Below are positions 23,233 through 36,849 of a DNA stretch of 64,000 nucleotides, one piece after another (within the stretch, counting starts at the first letter, position 1; each line of letters opens with the position of its first letter). Both the position numbers and the translations under genes were made by a program. Origin of the DNA: Salvator merianae (lineage: Eukaryota > Chordata > Lepidosauria > Squamata > Teiidae); the NCBI GenBank assembly GCA_003586115.2, contig QVOM02000053.1:789658-853657 (forward strand), given 5' to 3'. The notes under the pieces were generated by a model. The model was not told the DNA's origin. It was given only the letters and a program-made list of their open reading frames with translations, and searched no databases.

Positions 23233-23877
23233 GTGGGTTATACCAGGCACTGCAGTCAGGCCTCCCACCCAATTCCACTGTATAAAAAAAACAGTAGCAG
23301 TAAATCTTACCCAAAGAGGACTTTCCTATTTACTCTGCACCTCCCATATTACCCCAGAACCCAAAGCGGTCCAGCAGATCACAGAAGCAATGCCATGGGA
23401 TCCCTAGGAAGCGTTATTTACAATAAAAATGAAATACTCACAACTGTATCTAATATTCTTGAAAATTCTGACTTTTGTCCTGGATCAATGACAACAGTGT
23501 TGAAAAATGCTTTTGCTCTGGTTTGTCTTGCAACAAGCCAAGAATTTCATCTCTCATCGCCATTCCTCTCCAATAAACTTAACAAAACAGAACTGGAATC
23601 CTGCCAGAATTCTGCAACCAGATTGTTTGCTGTGCATGTTAGTATTTTCAGAGCAAATGCTTGGGACCCTAGAGATGCTTTGTCAAAAACCCTGAGGGAG
23701 AGCCAGGGGCAGGGTGCAGGGCGGGTTTGCACCTCCCACCCATTCTATCTTTGTCTCAGTCCATGGAAAGACAAACACGAAAAGCTTCTTCTTGGCTTTT
23801 TCCACAGCAGACATGCGCCTATTAAAAAGCTGTTGTTCTTACAGCTCAGTTATTTGATCAAGGTGGGGGGCACTTAA
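23233..23877 (+). other. Unrecognised 214-codon open frame in GARRE1 intron
   Basis: Open from ATG to stop with no recognisable domain, no splice context and no repeat signature that I know. It lies antisense to GARRE1. Probably a chance frame; noted because it is the longest open frame in the AT-rich intron. Confidence 0.2.
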
Positions 23878-26639
23878 AATTGTGTCGTTTGAAAGGGGAC
23901 TTAAGAGTATCCTCCACTCTACTCTGAAAGATTCGTAGGCATCATGAAAGCCCTTAATAGTCCTGTGTGCACCTAGGGTAGCACAGTGGCGCATCCTGAA
24001 CTAGAGTGCGCACCATGCATCAAAGGAATCTGTTGAACCCACTTCCATAGGAGCACCGTTTTAGTACTTTTTAACATGAATGGGTTTGAGCATTCTCAAA
24101 CAGAAATGCACACATATTTAAAATCGAAGATGCAAATCTGAGTGGTTATTAGTAACGCCTCTGGTGTAATACAATGACTGAAGCATTGAATAGCCCAACA
24201 GAATGATAGGTAGCAATTTACAAAACAAAAAACTGGCCACACCAAGACATTTCTGAGAAAATATGCTTAAACTGCACTTCTCAGTCTTTCTCCTGTAAGC
24301 ACTGCACTCCACTCCATAAAGAACATTAATATATGACAGAAAAGCTCCTAAGATGTTGGCATTTCCGCTTCCACAGAGACTGGTTTTTCCTGAGAATCAG
24401 TCAACAATTCTAGAAAGAAAAGGCAATGCGTATTTGCCACTATTCCTAAAGGTCCATTATAAAGATGCTTCTTATTCATCTTCAACTTCATCCTGCTCCC
24501 CACTGAGAACTAGGAACTGGGGGAGGGAGGGAGTCATTATTTAAGGCCTTGCAACTAGACCTGCAAATGTCGCTATCTATTATTTTCTGTCTTCTCCCAT
24601 GGTAACCATGCTTTATCCTCTATGATCCACTGTTACAGAAGTTACTGTTAAGACACACATATAGCAGGCTTTTAAACGCATTTGGTCCCAAACTTTGTTT
24701 TTTAAAAGAGATATGCCAATGACTAAATATGCCCAAACTCATCCACCAAAGGTTCCAGCAGAATTTGAACAGGCCATGACTGTGACACAGAGTACTAAGG
24801 AGTTATGAATCTACTGGAAAGGCAACCTCCTGTAGCACAATTAGTCCAACTAAAATCAATGAGCAAAGTTAATCATGACTTAATTTAGATCCCACTGAAA
24901 TTAGTAGGATCTAACTTTAACTCAATCTGGATCCAACAATTCAATGAGTTTAGATTATGTATCTCTGAGATCCATAAATAGGTGCCAACAATACAACAGT
25001 TATTTCATAAAAGCCAAAGGCCCGTTACTCAAAGCAGCATCTTCAGCTCTACAACAACAGGCTGAGTAGAGTCAGCCTGGATCTTGCACTCACAAGTACG
25101 TAGCATTTAAAGGAAGACTTCTCTTTACACACAAAAACACAGTAATTTTGTAAGGTTTCTCCTGAAACAAGAAAGGACCCCCTCTCCTATTGTCCCAAAC
25201 ACAACTAGGACCTAGACTCAGACCTCGCATGAGTAAGACCTGAGTCACTTCAGGAAATGCTTAGAAATTAGTTGTTTGTCTAGATCAGACTTCAAAGGAG
25301 AAACACTGTACTTCTTCAAACTTCCCATGAGCTGAATACAGATCTGCTCTATTAAATCAGACTTTCACCACAAAAATCCAACACTTCCCCCTTTAAAAAC
25401 AGAAAGTAAATCACTTGCAACTCAACTAGCTTTCACATCCAGGAACAGCTGTAAGGCAAAAGGTTTCACTTAACTAATCAAAATCTTCTTAAAGCCCCCA
25501 AACTAAACATCAGATTAAAATGGCACAGGTCAACTATGTTACCTTCCCACAAAGACAAAGCAAACGGAATGAGTCACAAATTCTTCTTAGCACACCCAGT
25601 TGTGCAGTTTCATCCAGATTTACTGCAGAAAAGAGAACATTAAGACTCCTTCTCATTTTTAAGCACCCAGTCTAGTGAAGAACAGGAAAAAAAATCAAAG
25701 TGACTGTGAGGCTCCTCTGTGTTTATTTCCCAAATAAGGGGTCATCTAATCATGAAAACGGCATGGAATGGTCAGACTGCAGGGTGGGCAGTCTAGATGA
25801 CATGCACACTGTGAGAAACTGCTTCCTCTGAAATTTCTTTCAACTACTCTGCAGTCAGATTTTTTGATCAGCTGTCTGCGGAGGGAGGCATTCTCTCATC
25901 CCTGCTACTAAGATGTAAACTAGAAAAGGTGCTTCTCCTGCTTTTCTCACCCACTTTTTTGGATTCCCTCCCTTGATCCAAGAAGCAGAAGTAGAAAAAG
26001 TAGTAGCAGAAGAATCTTGAAGTCCAGTGTCCCTCTTCAATCCCTGATCTGTGCAGTGGACCAGCGCAATGATAACCCTTGTTTTATTCCTCTGTTTAAA
26101 GATGCCATGGGCTATGAAGAAAGATTTTTTATGCTCTCCATGTATTTTGTATTACTGATTGTCATTTATAATACAATATCAATATACAATAAACATGCAA
26201 TGTAACTATATTACCTAACAACTATACACAAAGTTTAAAACACAACTTAAACAACAATTAGCTGGGTGGGGGGGAGAGTTTCTCGTGGTCAGTACTGAAT
26301 GCAAACACCGTTTCCATTGGTCTTGCCAAGGGGTGTTCTTGAGCCCAGTCATAGTTAACAAAGAAACATATTTAACTAAAAAAAACACAACATCTATGAA
26401 AAAGACCAATTCCATGATAGGGTAAGGCAAGGTCAAACCTTGGATATAAACTATGGTCAGGAAAGGATCTGAACCCTCTGAACAAAAATCACCTACTGGA
26501 GGATTAATTGTCTGCTGTCAGTTGCTCAAAGTAATTTTTTATTATTTCAAAATGTTCAATTAAATAACATTCAACTTACAGAATATATATAAAGCAAAAC
26601 AGCAAAACCAACCATTTGCAATGAACGAAAGGAGAGAGG

Positions 26640-27380
26640 TCATACCACTCCTTTGACCATGTTTGATTGGAGAGCATAGATTATGGTAGTAGTATGGTAA
26701 GTGTCTGAAAAGAAGGCTTCGGCAAGTCTTTCAAGATCAGGAGAAAGGTATGTAAATAGCTGCCAAATGTCCAAAAAGGATACTTTAGGATCGTGTCTCA
26801 TCATTAGCTTCATTTGATAAGAAATAAGTTCCAAGAGGGCAACATCCCAAATGAGTTTATAGCAGTTCTCCAGCGCAAGATGACTTCTGTCCTTCCAGCT
26901 TGTTGGAATGATTTTTTTAGAAGCAATAACAAGAAGTCGAGAAGAGGGTTCAATGTTATTTGTACACTATCTTCTCTGCACAGGTATAGTAATGCCACTT
27001 CCTGTGTCAATTCAATGAAATTCTGTAAATATTTTCAACATCTCAATCTTGACTTTGCTCCAATGAATTTACCACTGGACATAACCAGCACGTATGAATG
27101 TATAATCCTAGCCATTTACATTCATACCAACAAAGGGGAGACTGGTTTGCCAACATTCTTGCTAAAATATGAGAGGTGTAATACCATCTGGGTAGCATTT
27201 TCAAATATATCTCATATATTTGAGTAGTTTTATTACATGGATGGAAATCCCATTAGTACCTTTCTGCATTCCTCTGTAGAGACAGATATCTCTAGTGTGG
27301 AATATAGTCTTCCACACTATCTTGAGACTTTCCATGTTTTGTGATTCTAAGTTTGCTAAGATTTTATTTATAACAGCCAC
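26640..27380 (-). mobile_element. L1-type LINE relic, ORF2 C-terminal region
   Basis: Minus-strand sequence from about 27201 downwards encodes KMLPRWYYTSHILARML, then SPLCW and a Cys/His cluster (HTCWLCP). This matches the order KxxxRWYxTPxxLAxM...CW...HxWWxCP at the end of L1 ORF2. A further helical piece follows at 26870-26640. Stops and frameshifts interrupt it. It may extend upstream to about 28.1 kb, where similar A/T-rich coding-like text (27807-27613) occurs. Confidence 0.55.
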
Positions 27381-30300
27381 CAATCCTCTTTGAGTTGATT
27401 TTAACGAAGTAAGACATCTTTCAGATTCTGTTTGTGCGTGGATTACTTCAATTAAGTCAAATGTGCGACAATTCTATAAGTTGCTAGCCAGTGTTTTGAA
27501 TTGGGTTGGAGGAGCAAGGGTTTTAGGTTAGAGGTTATTCTGAAAATATAGATTTAATTCCTTTTCTATTTGTTGAATCAAGGCTTTAAATAGGTATTTC
27601 TGGATTCAACCTTCAGACAGGGATAGGATTACTAAAAATAGAAATATCTATTGTGATAAAGATTGGGGCATGATATGTGAGTGAGTTTATTTTCTGCATT
27701 AATTCTTTGGTTGACAAAATGTAGCAAATTCTAGATAAAGAATTATGCTCTCTCAAGAAAAAGGAAAATTCCTTGCTATTATTAATGCAATGGCAGAACA
27801 TATCCACCAGATGGAACTCTTCAGTTAATGTGTTTCTGAATTGAGGAGGGGAGAGTAGTTGTTACACTTTTTTATTTTGTGGGTTTCCTGCAGTATGAGA
27901 ATAGGTGAGCCCTCCCTGGGGAAAAAGCACTCCAGCTTTTAGCACTTAGTCACATTATTTCCCCCTTTCACATTAAGGGATAACACTTTTAAAGAACTCA
28001 TAGATGTTCAAAGAATTGATGCTATATATATTTACTCTTTACCGTCTGGACTCCAGTATACCAGTCGTTCACAATCTTCACAGACACTATTAATAATCTA
28101 TTTTAGCTTTAATCTCCTAACTGATTCCAAACAATTAAAACTCCACAACACAGCCAAGGTAACTTTAACAAAACTAAACATCCCCAAGAGGGAGGGATTC
28201 TAAACGCCTGTCAAGACAATCCGTAGGGTAGCATATGGCCAACTTGGGATGCTTTAAACAGTGTAAGCAATCTAACATGACACTCTCCTTCTGCCAGAGA
28301 CCCATCTTTCTGGATATTTACTACTTAAAACTGAATCACTGTACTTCTTAATAAAATTAGATATTATCTTTACTATTGGTACAATGAAATATATAGAGTT
28401 TTATTTATTTATCCTTTTGCTTTTAAATTATCCGTAGGTAGGAACTTTTAGCTTAATAGGTACAAATTTTGAAATAGTTAGATTGTTAGGCTGTTTTATC
28501 TGTAGCGATATCTATATTACTATGACTACTAAAGCTTATCTCTGTATATCAATATTTTCTATTTTGTATACAAGTCTATCATATCATTGTAGATGGAGAT
28601 GTAAAATATAAATATTTATATATATGTGTATGCATGTGACCCATGCTATCTGATCACAGCCTCAGTCTTGTTCTCTAATCTTGATTTATGGAATTCTCTC
28701 TCCAGGGATGCTCAACTGATGCCAGATCTGATACGCTTTAGGCACAGGCAAAGAAATCTCTGTTTTGCCAGGTATATTAAAGGCACAGACTGAAAATCAA
28801 TACTAAGGTTTCTTCCATTTGCACATGTTTGACAATGCTATGCCTCAAAAGCTTTTACTGCCTGTTGAATACTTGCATTTTTTGTGAAGCTTTTTAAATA
28901 TCACCAGCATTTAGCTTGCTCCTTACTAATCGTGTCTCATATTGCAACATAAGTAGTACTGGACCCAATTAGCTCTTGAACAGAAGACTACCAGTGAACA
29001 CTGGGCGCTCTAGGCTTGACAGGAAAGTCAAAACCCATCCTGGAAGAAGGTAATAGCGAACCATTTCTGTAATGTTCTCAGTTTCATAATTTTAGATTTG
29101 TCTGTTCACTCACTGACAGTTGAGCTTCACTCAGGATCATTTATCTAATTAATGCCACAATGTGTAGCTCTGAATCAAGCTCCCTCCACCATATGCCTAT
29201 TTCTTTGTATGCTACATAAAATAACTTTATGAAGGTGTTTTGTACTGCTGCCAGCATGGATTTGTGCATATATTCACCAGGGGTCAAACATAATAAAAAC
29301 TCAAAATGATTTAATGAAGACAACGAACAATGAAAATTTCAAGTATTTCAGGGTAGCTCACTTAAAAATAACTTAAGACGTGTTAATTCATAAAAGACAC
29401 TTATTTAAAACTGCACATCTACAAATGGTTTGCACCCCTTTACTAACTAGATGGCCAAAATTATTACTTCAGCAGACTAAATAGCACAACAAATGGAAAT
29501 GATATTTCTCAATCGAGGTTCAGTAGAATTATTTTGCCCCCATATGCTTCCATGCTGACATTTCTTCTATAGAGTCATACTATTTCAGATTAAACATGGC
29601 ATCCTGGGAAAACATTGGAATAATTCACATGTAAATCCCAAGATTTTAAAAACTCCTTCTTTAAAAATAACTAGGTTTAAAAACTCTTCATGAATGAATT
29701 TATGATTCCAAAGTCTTTATTTAAAATAAAGAAATTCTGATAAATGAATCACATTTTTTTCTCACAAACATGTTCCGTGAGATTAATCTCTAGCAAATGA
29801 ATTTAACAGTGAAAGACCAGAATCTTAAACTACCATAGGTTAATCCAACTTACCTTGATAAACTTTAAATTTTCATGAACTATGAATGTTATGCGAAGTA
29901 TGCTTGCCATTCACTTCAAATGGCCACAAGGGCTTTATACTCTTTCCCTGGGCCCAAGATACTTAGAAGACTGTTCCATGAACAGTTCCCACATTCCTTA
30001 AATACGCAGGTAGTAAAAAAAGTGATATTCCTATTGCAACAACAAACCCCTGAAGAGACAAAAGCCATTGTAAGATTTAATGGGAAGAAAAGCCATAACG
30101 GACTTGCATCTATATTTCTACTATTCAAAATAAATAATCAGACCATTTATAACATTTGCAATTCAGTCTTCCAAGCACCCTGATTCCTGAACTATTATTA
30201 GCATTTCCATGGGGTGCTGTTTATGCAATTGCTTTTGAAAAGCCTACCTGCTTATTCCCTCATTTATAACAGGATGCAGCAAGCTTTGCAGATCAAACAA

Positions 30301-33300
30301 GAACAGAATGGAGAACACTTATGGGGAAATGAACAAACCAAACCTAGCACAGAGACAACAACAGAGACAATGACTTATAGGATGCTTGGTCGTCTTAATC
30401 CTATTTGCATAAGAGTCCAATCATATTTCAGACAGAGTTCCAAATAAACTGACAAATAGAACATACCTATTTTTATAAGCTCATCTAATATAATAAAGTC
30501 AGTCTTCAGACTCTCCTTGCACTAGGGAAAAAAAGCACGACGCTACGTTTTATTCTAGTTCCACTGTTCTCCGCTGAGCTCTCCCCCTCACGGGCAGGAA
30601 ATCCTGTACACTAATGCACATCCTACAAGTTCAAAACTTCCGCAGTTTGCTCTCCTGGGCTCCAGGTTATTTGCCACCATCCAATAACACAGCTCATTTT
30701 CCATCTCATGGAGTGATACTGATTCCCTTGCTGTAGGACAAGACATATCTTCCTCCTGGGGTCCTGCTTCTGCTACAACGCTATCTTCAGAAAATCCGCC
30801 TTCCTCCCTCTTCCCAGTCCAAACTACAGGGGTCCTGTGTCATGCTGCTCTCCAGAGGCACAAGGCAAGGTCAGAAGCTGTGATTCACCCACTCCTCTGC
30901 ACATTCAGAAGAGACAGGCAAGAGAAATGTTTGTACATTATCCCAAGATCTAGTGGTTGCACCTAACAAGCAGTATTATTATTAGAAGCAGACATGGGGA
31001 ACTTGACAAGGAAGACAGCACTGAAAACCAGGATGATTAAGATCCGGGGCTCAAACAGTGGCCATGTGCATACTGCAGCACCACAGCTTAGATGGCAAGC
31101 GTGCCAGTGACACCTCCAGAGGCCCATGAGCATTAAGGGCTTCTAATGCTGACACGGAGGAAGCACCTGCAGCAGTGAACAGCAATTTGTTGTCTGCCTC
31201 CCAGGCTTTGAACAGGCGTGAGGTGTTACAATTCCTGCTCCTTAATTGACTGGCAGGGCACAAGTGTGTAAGAGAACAAGGTTTATTGTAACCACAAGCC
31301 ATAACAAAGGTGCAGTAATAAAAAAAAGTATTTAGAACAATACATAAAAATTAAGTTTTTAAAATAAAATTTTAAAATTATCACATATAAAAGTAACTTT
31401 TTTTAAGTCAGACAAGGCAAAGATAGTCGTTTGGTGGATGACATGTGGGGAAACATTCAGCAACAAATGAAGGAGCTGTTTTCACCTGGGACCCTAAAAA
31501 TCAATTATAAGTGGCATGGAAATCTTCTCCTTTACATTTTCTGCCTGTGACTCACGCATACAGGGCTTCCGATTGCCTCGTGCACCTCTGCCTCCTTTCC
31601 TTGTCCACACAATACAGGGTTTCTTTGTCCCGCAGCTTTCTCCTTTCCACCTCGTTGCCATGTGTTTCTAAGAAAAATCTATTTTTCATTTTTTGAGGGG
31701 AGGGCATGGGGAAAGGGGAATGCTTACCAGTTGCTTTCCCTAATGCACTCTCTTCCCATGGGGCCCCGTTACTTAAAAGTCACAAATGTTATATTTACAA
31801 GAGTTTGGAGGATCTCGACCCTCACAAATACCAAGGGATTTCTGTATATAACATGCACAACCCAAGAGCTGAGCTACAGACTATTAAGGAGAATACAACT
31901 GTTTCGGAGCATACTAGAAAGGAACACAAAATTACACTCTCTCGAAGCATCTATATATTACCTTTCCTTATAAATCCCAGGATGAATCTTAAAAGTGAAC
32001 ACATTCCAACAACGATCACATAAAAGCCAACCCATCTGAAAACAAAATCCACATCTTTGTTAACACAACTTTCAGGTCATAGCACATATTGTTTTGTAGA
32101 AACAATCACTTCTTAAAATGAAGAGATTAAACATGAATGTTTTATTTATGTTCAGTTACCAATATTTCCTTTTTTCAAAGCAGGGGGCTGATACATTATT
32201 ACACTTAGCAAGGTGCCCTTTCAAGCAAAATCACAGCTACATAGCTGACAATCGGGACTTTTTATCAATCACTGGGCTGTAGCTCTTGTAGAACAGAAAA
32301 TGTTTTCCTCACTCTCTGAACTACGCCGGATTAGATTTTAAGATATATGCTGCTGAAGCCGAAGCAGGCCAAGTACCTTATGAACCAAGGCCAGCATCTT
32401 TATTTTTTATAATTATTGCTATTATTAGCATCTCCTCTTCGTTTCAAGAAATTAAAGGCAGCACACGTCATTCTCTTCCTCTGCTACTTTATCCACACAG
32501 ACCCAGAAGAAGGGGCTGGCCCCAGCTCACCCCATGGACCTCCCTGGGGATTCAAACTCAGGAATACCAAGGTTCTAAGACCAACACCCTGTCTACAAAT
32601 AATATACTATGATATCAAGGCTAAAACTCAGCAGCAAGCTATATAAAGAAGTTTAAAGTCATTTCAGCTTCCCAAAATTACCGCTCTCGCTGTGCAGCAC
32701 AAAGCACTCAGCATCTAGATATTTGCATTTTGAAGCCCTTTGTTACTTTTCCCTGCACAGAAAATCCTCCTACCAATTCAACCAAGGAAAAGGCATTCAC
32801 ATTATACATCATTACACGTATGGCCCAGGCTTTGCCAGTTATTTGTGGAGTCCTGTGAGGCAGATGCCCAGTTCACAGCATTCACGCTTTTTTAAAATGT
32901 CATGGTTGCCACCAATACCTTACAAAAACGTGCTTTACCTACAGGAATTATCGGCATGCACAGGAACAAAGGTAATCAGGATGGAACAACTCAAGCCATG
33001 CATTCCAGTGCATTAAGGGAGTCTGGAACCCTCTGGTACAGAGACGGTTACTGGTATCAGCTTTAACAAATCTTTCTTGTATCTTCTCCATTCTAACAAG
33101 CACCATATGAAGTCATTCCTAGGCAGCCTCTAATAACTCTCTTTTATCCACATTCCTAGCAAGGGGTCACCATAGTTCATATGCATTACTTTCAAAGTCT
33201 GCATTTTCTCCTTCAGTTACCAAAGAAATCACACAATATTGCTTTCTTTGTTGCACTAGCTGATTTTACCTATAGTTGCAAGAGGACAAAACAAAATTCT

Positions 33301-34089
33301 ACTTTTTATAACTGGAACAGACACTGAATGTCGCATCTCCACAAGGTCCTTGCTCCAATTCAATTAGCCGCCTGGAACAGGTATCCAGTGAGGTAGCTGC
33401 CTTCTAATACGGCCTTTGCTTCACAAACACAGGTACAAGCGAACTCTACCTACTGCTGGCTTACAAAGAAAATATGGTACCACTTACTGTTACAGACCAG
33501 ATCTTCAAGGGAGAGGGGATCATCCTACATCTACGATACAACATATATATTAGTAGTTTCAGCATATGCTTTAAACCTCTGTCCCACACGAAACAATTAT
33601 TTTAAAAACAAAACTATCCAGCATTACCTACCTAATCCACTCACCATCACCAATCAATGATGTTCAAGCACCTATAAATATCAACTATAAAATAAGCAAA
33701 GGGTCTGCCAACATTGCTTACTGAGGAAAATGCTGGAAAAAATGTATTTTTGCCTAACCCCAGAAGATGATAAAGGTGGCACCAGGTGAGTCTCCAAAGA
33801 AAAGCATTTCACAATTCAAAGACCACAACTAAGGAGTCCAAATAACTCTTGTCTGAGGTTCTGTGAAAGACCTTGGTGCTGGAAGGCAAAAAGAAAAGCA
33901 CCCCTTGAGACACTGGGATCGTGAGGAGTTCAGATCTTGTGCTGAATGTGGAAATGGAAGACAAGCCATTATATGCATGCAGTGACGAATCTGTGTGAGT
34001 GATTCAGCTGCAGCATTTTATATCAGCTACAATTTCCAAACTGTCTCCATAGGCAATCCCACATATAACCTGTTATGGTAATGCAATTC

Positions 34090-34185
34090 CTTATTCATTT
34101 GTATTCCTACCCCGCCCTAAACTATAAGATCTCAGGGTGGGTTACAATAAAAGTAACATTAAAAAAATAAAAATTGAGATGAGAT
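34090..34185 (-). repeat. LINE tail (reverse) remnant
   Basis: 'tgtattcctaccccgccct...gatctcagggtgggttacaataaaa' is the reverse complement of the LINE tail seen elsewhere in the window. Confidence 0.55.
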
Positions 34186-34267
34186 AGAACAGAGATGCTG
34201 AATTTCCCCTTTTTCTATGGCAGAGAAGCAATTATGTTTGTGAAAAGGGAAGTCAACAGAATTTGGT

Positions 34268-34440
34268 TGTGTTTTGTTGCTGCTGAGTACCATCAAGACA
34301 TGGCCAATTCCTGGTTGACTGTATGTGTGTCTCCGTGGGCACCTCTATGCAGTTTTCTTGGCAGAGATACTGAAGTGGTTTGCCACTGCCTACTTCTGGG
34401 GAGAGGCTGAGGATTGAACAGGGGTCATGTTTCCAAGAAG
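34268..34440. repeat. SINE-like remnant
   Basis: It starts with 'gttgctgctgagtaccatcaag' and ends near 'actgaagtggtttgccactgcc', the reverse of the 'atggcaaaccacttc' segment common in reptile SINEs and LINE leaders. The family is not assigned. Confidence 0.4.
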
Positions 34441-36849
34441 GCAATTTTCAAAGAATTCACAGATGACACATATTCTCAAGAGATCCCCAAGCCTTCTTGA
34501 CTGGGTTTTCTTGACCCAATGCTAGGAGCTGAAGAGAGTGATACTTATGCATCAGAGGTTCTCAATCTAGAAGAAAAAATATGACACACTGTCTCTTCTC
34601 TTGATTTTTTATATGGTATTGTTTTAAAACACATTTTATTAGGTTAGATACATTTCACAAATCATATTGATAGAAGCAATCTGCTTGGCAATTAAGAAAA
34701 AATCAAGTATTAGAGTCAAAAGATTATCAGAAAATACTACTACTTTTTAGCAAGCAGTATTCCTATAATAGTTTTTGTTAGTGCCACACCTCACCAAAAG
34801 TTTCATGGACTACAATTTAAAACAAATATTTTTTTAAAACACTAGTAATATAGCGAAGACAGAGATAAGATTCATACCAATCCTAAGAAAACAGACCATC
34901 GGCGCAGCAGAACTGGAGCAAGAAACATGTATTGATCCAAAGCCAGGTGCTGAAGCGTACATAACGATAGTACCTGACACACCTTGGAAGAGAGGTCACT
35001 GTTCTAGCTGGAAGGCCCTGCACACTGCTCTCAGCCCCACCTAAAACACAGAGGGGGCCAGCACTGGGGGGACCCCTTCCCCAACCCATCTTAACAGCCT
35101 GGTAGGTCTATGTGAAAGGAAGCCACTGTCCATACAACCGGGGTGCTAGTCCTGCAAGGTCTTACGTGGGTCAACATCTTTGAATTGACTTGGTTGATAA
35201 TAAACTGGTAACTCTTCCAGATCTTCTAACAACAACATGATGGCAAACCAGCAGGAGCTCCTTAAACATTTCACAAAATTTAAACTTCTATCTTCAAACC
35301 TATATTATGGAGCTGGAAGTTTAGTCCAGAAGTTTAGATTTTTTTCTTCTAGAAAGAAGACATAAACCTTCATTTTCCAAATATTTGATCTTCAGCATTA
35401 ACTATCTCTTGGGCTTTTTTAATCCAAGGAGAAAATGTCCTGGAGAGATTGCATTAAAATTCAATCACAATCAGTCTTGACAACTCAGAAGCCAGAACTA
35501 AATGTTTTCATACATTGGTACATTTGTATAATAACTGTGTTTATTATATAACAAGAAGATCAGTTTCCTTTCCAAATAAATATTTTAAGTTTGATTAAAT
35601 TTTATTGGCCTGCATCTTTGCCATCAGGAAAAATAACATTTTACCGTCTAAACAAAACATACCTTATCAGTGCATCTTTAATACTTTATAATTCATTGAG
35701 GAAAAAGACACCAATGCTGAATCACCTTTACAAGGAACTCATAAACTACAGCAAACAAATAATAAGACTAATAATATCTTTATTATAGCCACAGACCAAT
35801 ACATCAAACAAGAATTAACCCAACCCTTCCTTAATAAAAGAAAGTACATTTGGATTTAAAATCTTATCACTGATAACCATAGCCCTAACACTGAGCAGTG
35901 TTACAATCAGTGTGAACCCCCCATTTATTGATTCAAAAGATTTATAGGCAATCTTTTCAGATACAAGGCAGACTGCATTACTCACAAATTACAAAAAGGA
36001 AAGCAATGCAATATAAACAGGTAAAAGGCTCTTCAGTTCAAAGATCATCTCCTTTCAACCTACAAAATAGTCCAGACGATGCCACAACAAAGCCATCACC
36101 AAATCAGCCTCCTGGTTGCAAAAGCCTAAGCTCGCGGAAAGACTACTCGTCAGGGTAGTGAGTACCAAGGCCAGAGTCTACCACAGAGAAAGCCACAGAA
36201 CTGCCAAGGACCTCAACATGCAGGAAGGTTGATACAGGCACAACCCAATCCATCAAACACCTCAGGCCTTTAAATCTACAAAACTTACAATTCAAAACTG
36301 GTGCTTCAAATTGGGCTCAGAAACAAACCAGAAGTTGACGGAGCTGTTAACAAGAATGACACGGTGGATGCTGACCACTGGCATCCTTTCAACAGGAACC
36401 TGACTTCTAGGCCGCGTGACGTTTCTGAAGTTCAGATGAGCAGACCCAGATAGAATACAATGAAGCAGTCGTTCCCTGGTGGGATCAATACATGGACTAC
36501 CGCATCCAGACTGTACCATACTGTACTTCAAGCAGTATAATCCAGAATGCACAGCACCCACAAATCCAGATTAGGGTGCAGCCTTGGAGGCCTTCTCATT
36601 TTACCAGGCTCACGCTTTTCAACAGGATGCACAGCAACAGCCCAGCAGAACCCATCACCCACGAGCTGCAGGGCAGCTGCTTAGACTACGCTCCACAGTA
36701 CTGGCACGGAGAGGAGCTTGCTTGGGGGAATTCTCTCAGCACAGGCCACACACAATCCTCCAACGATTCTAAACCAACATGTGATGCACGAGGCAAGCCA
36801 ACCCCATAGGGTGGGGCGGTTCTTTAGCCGCCTGTAACTCTCCAAACCT

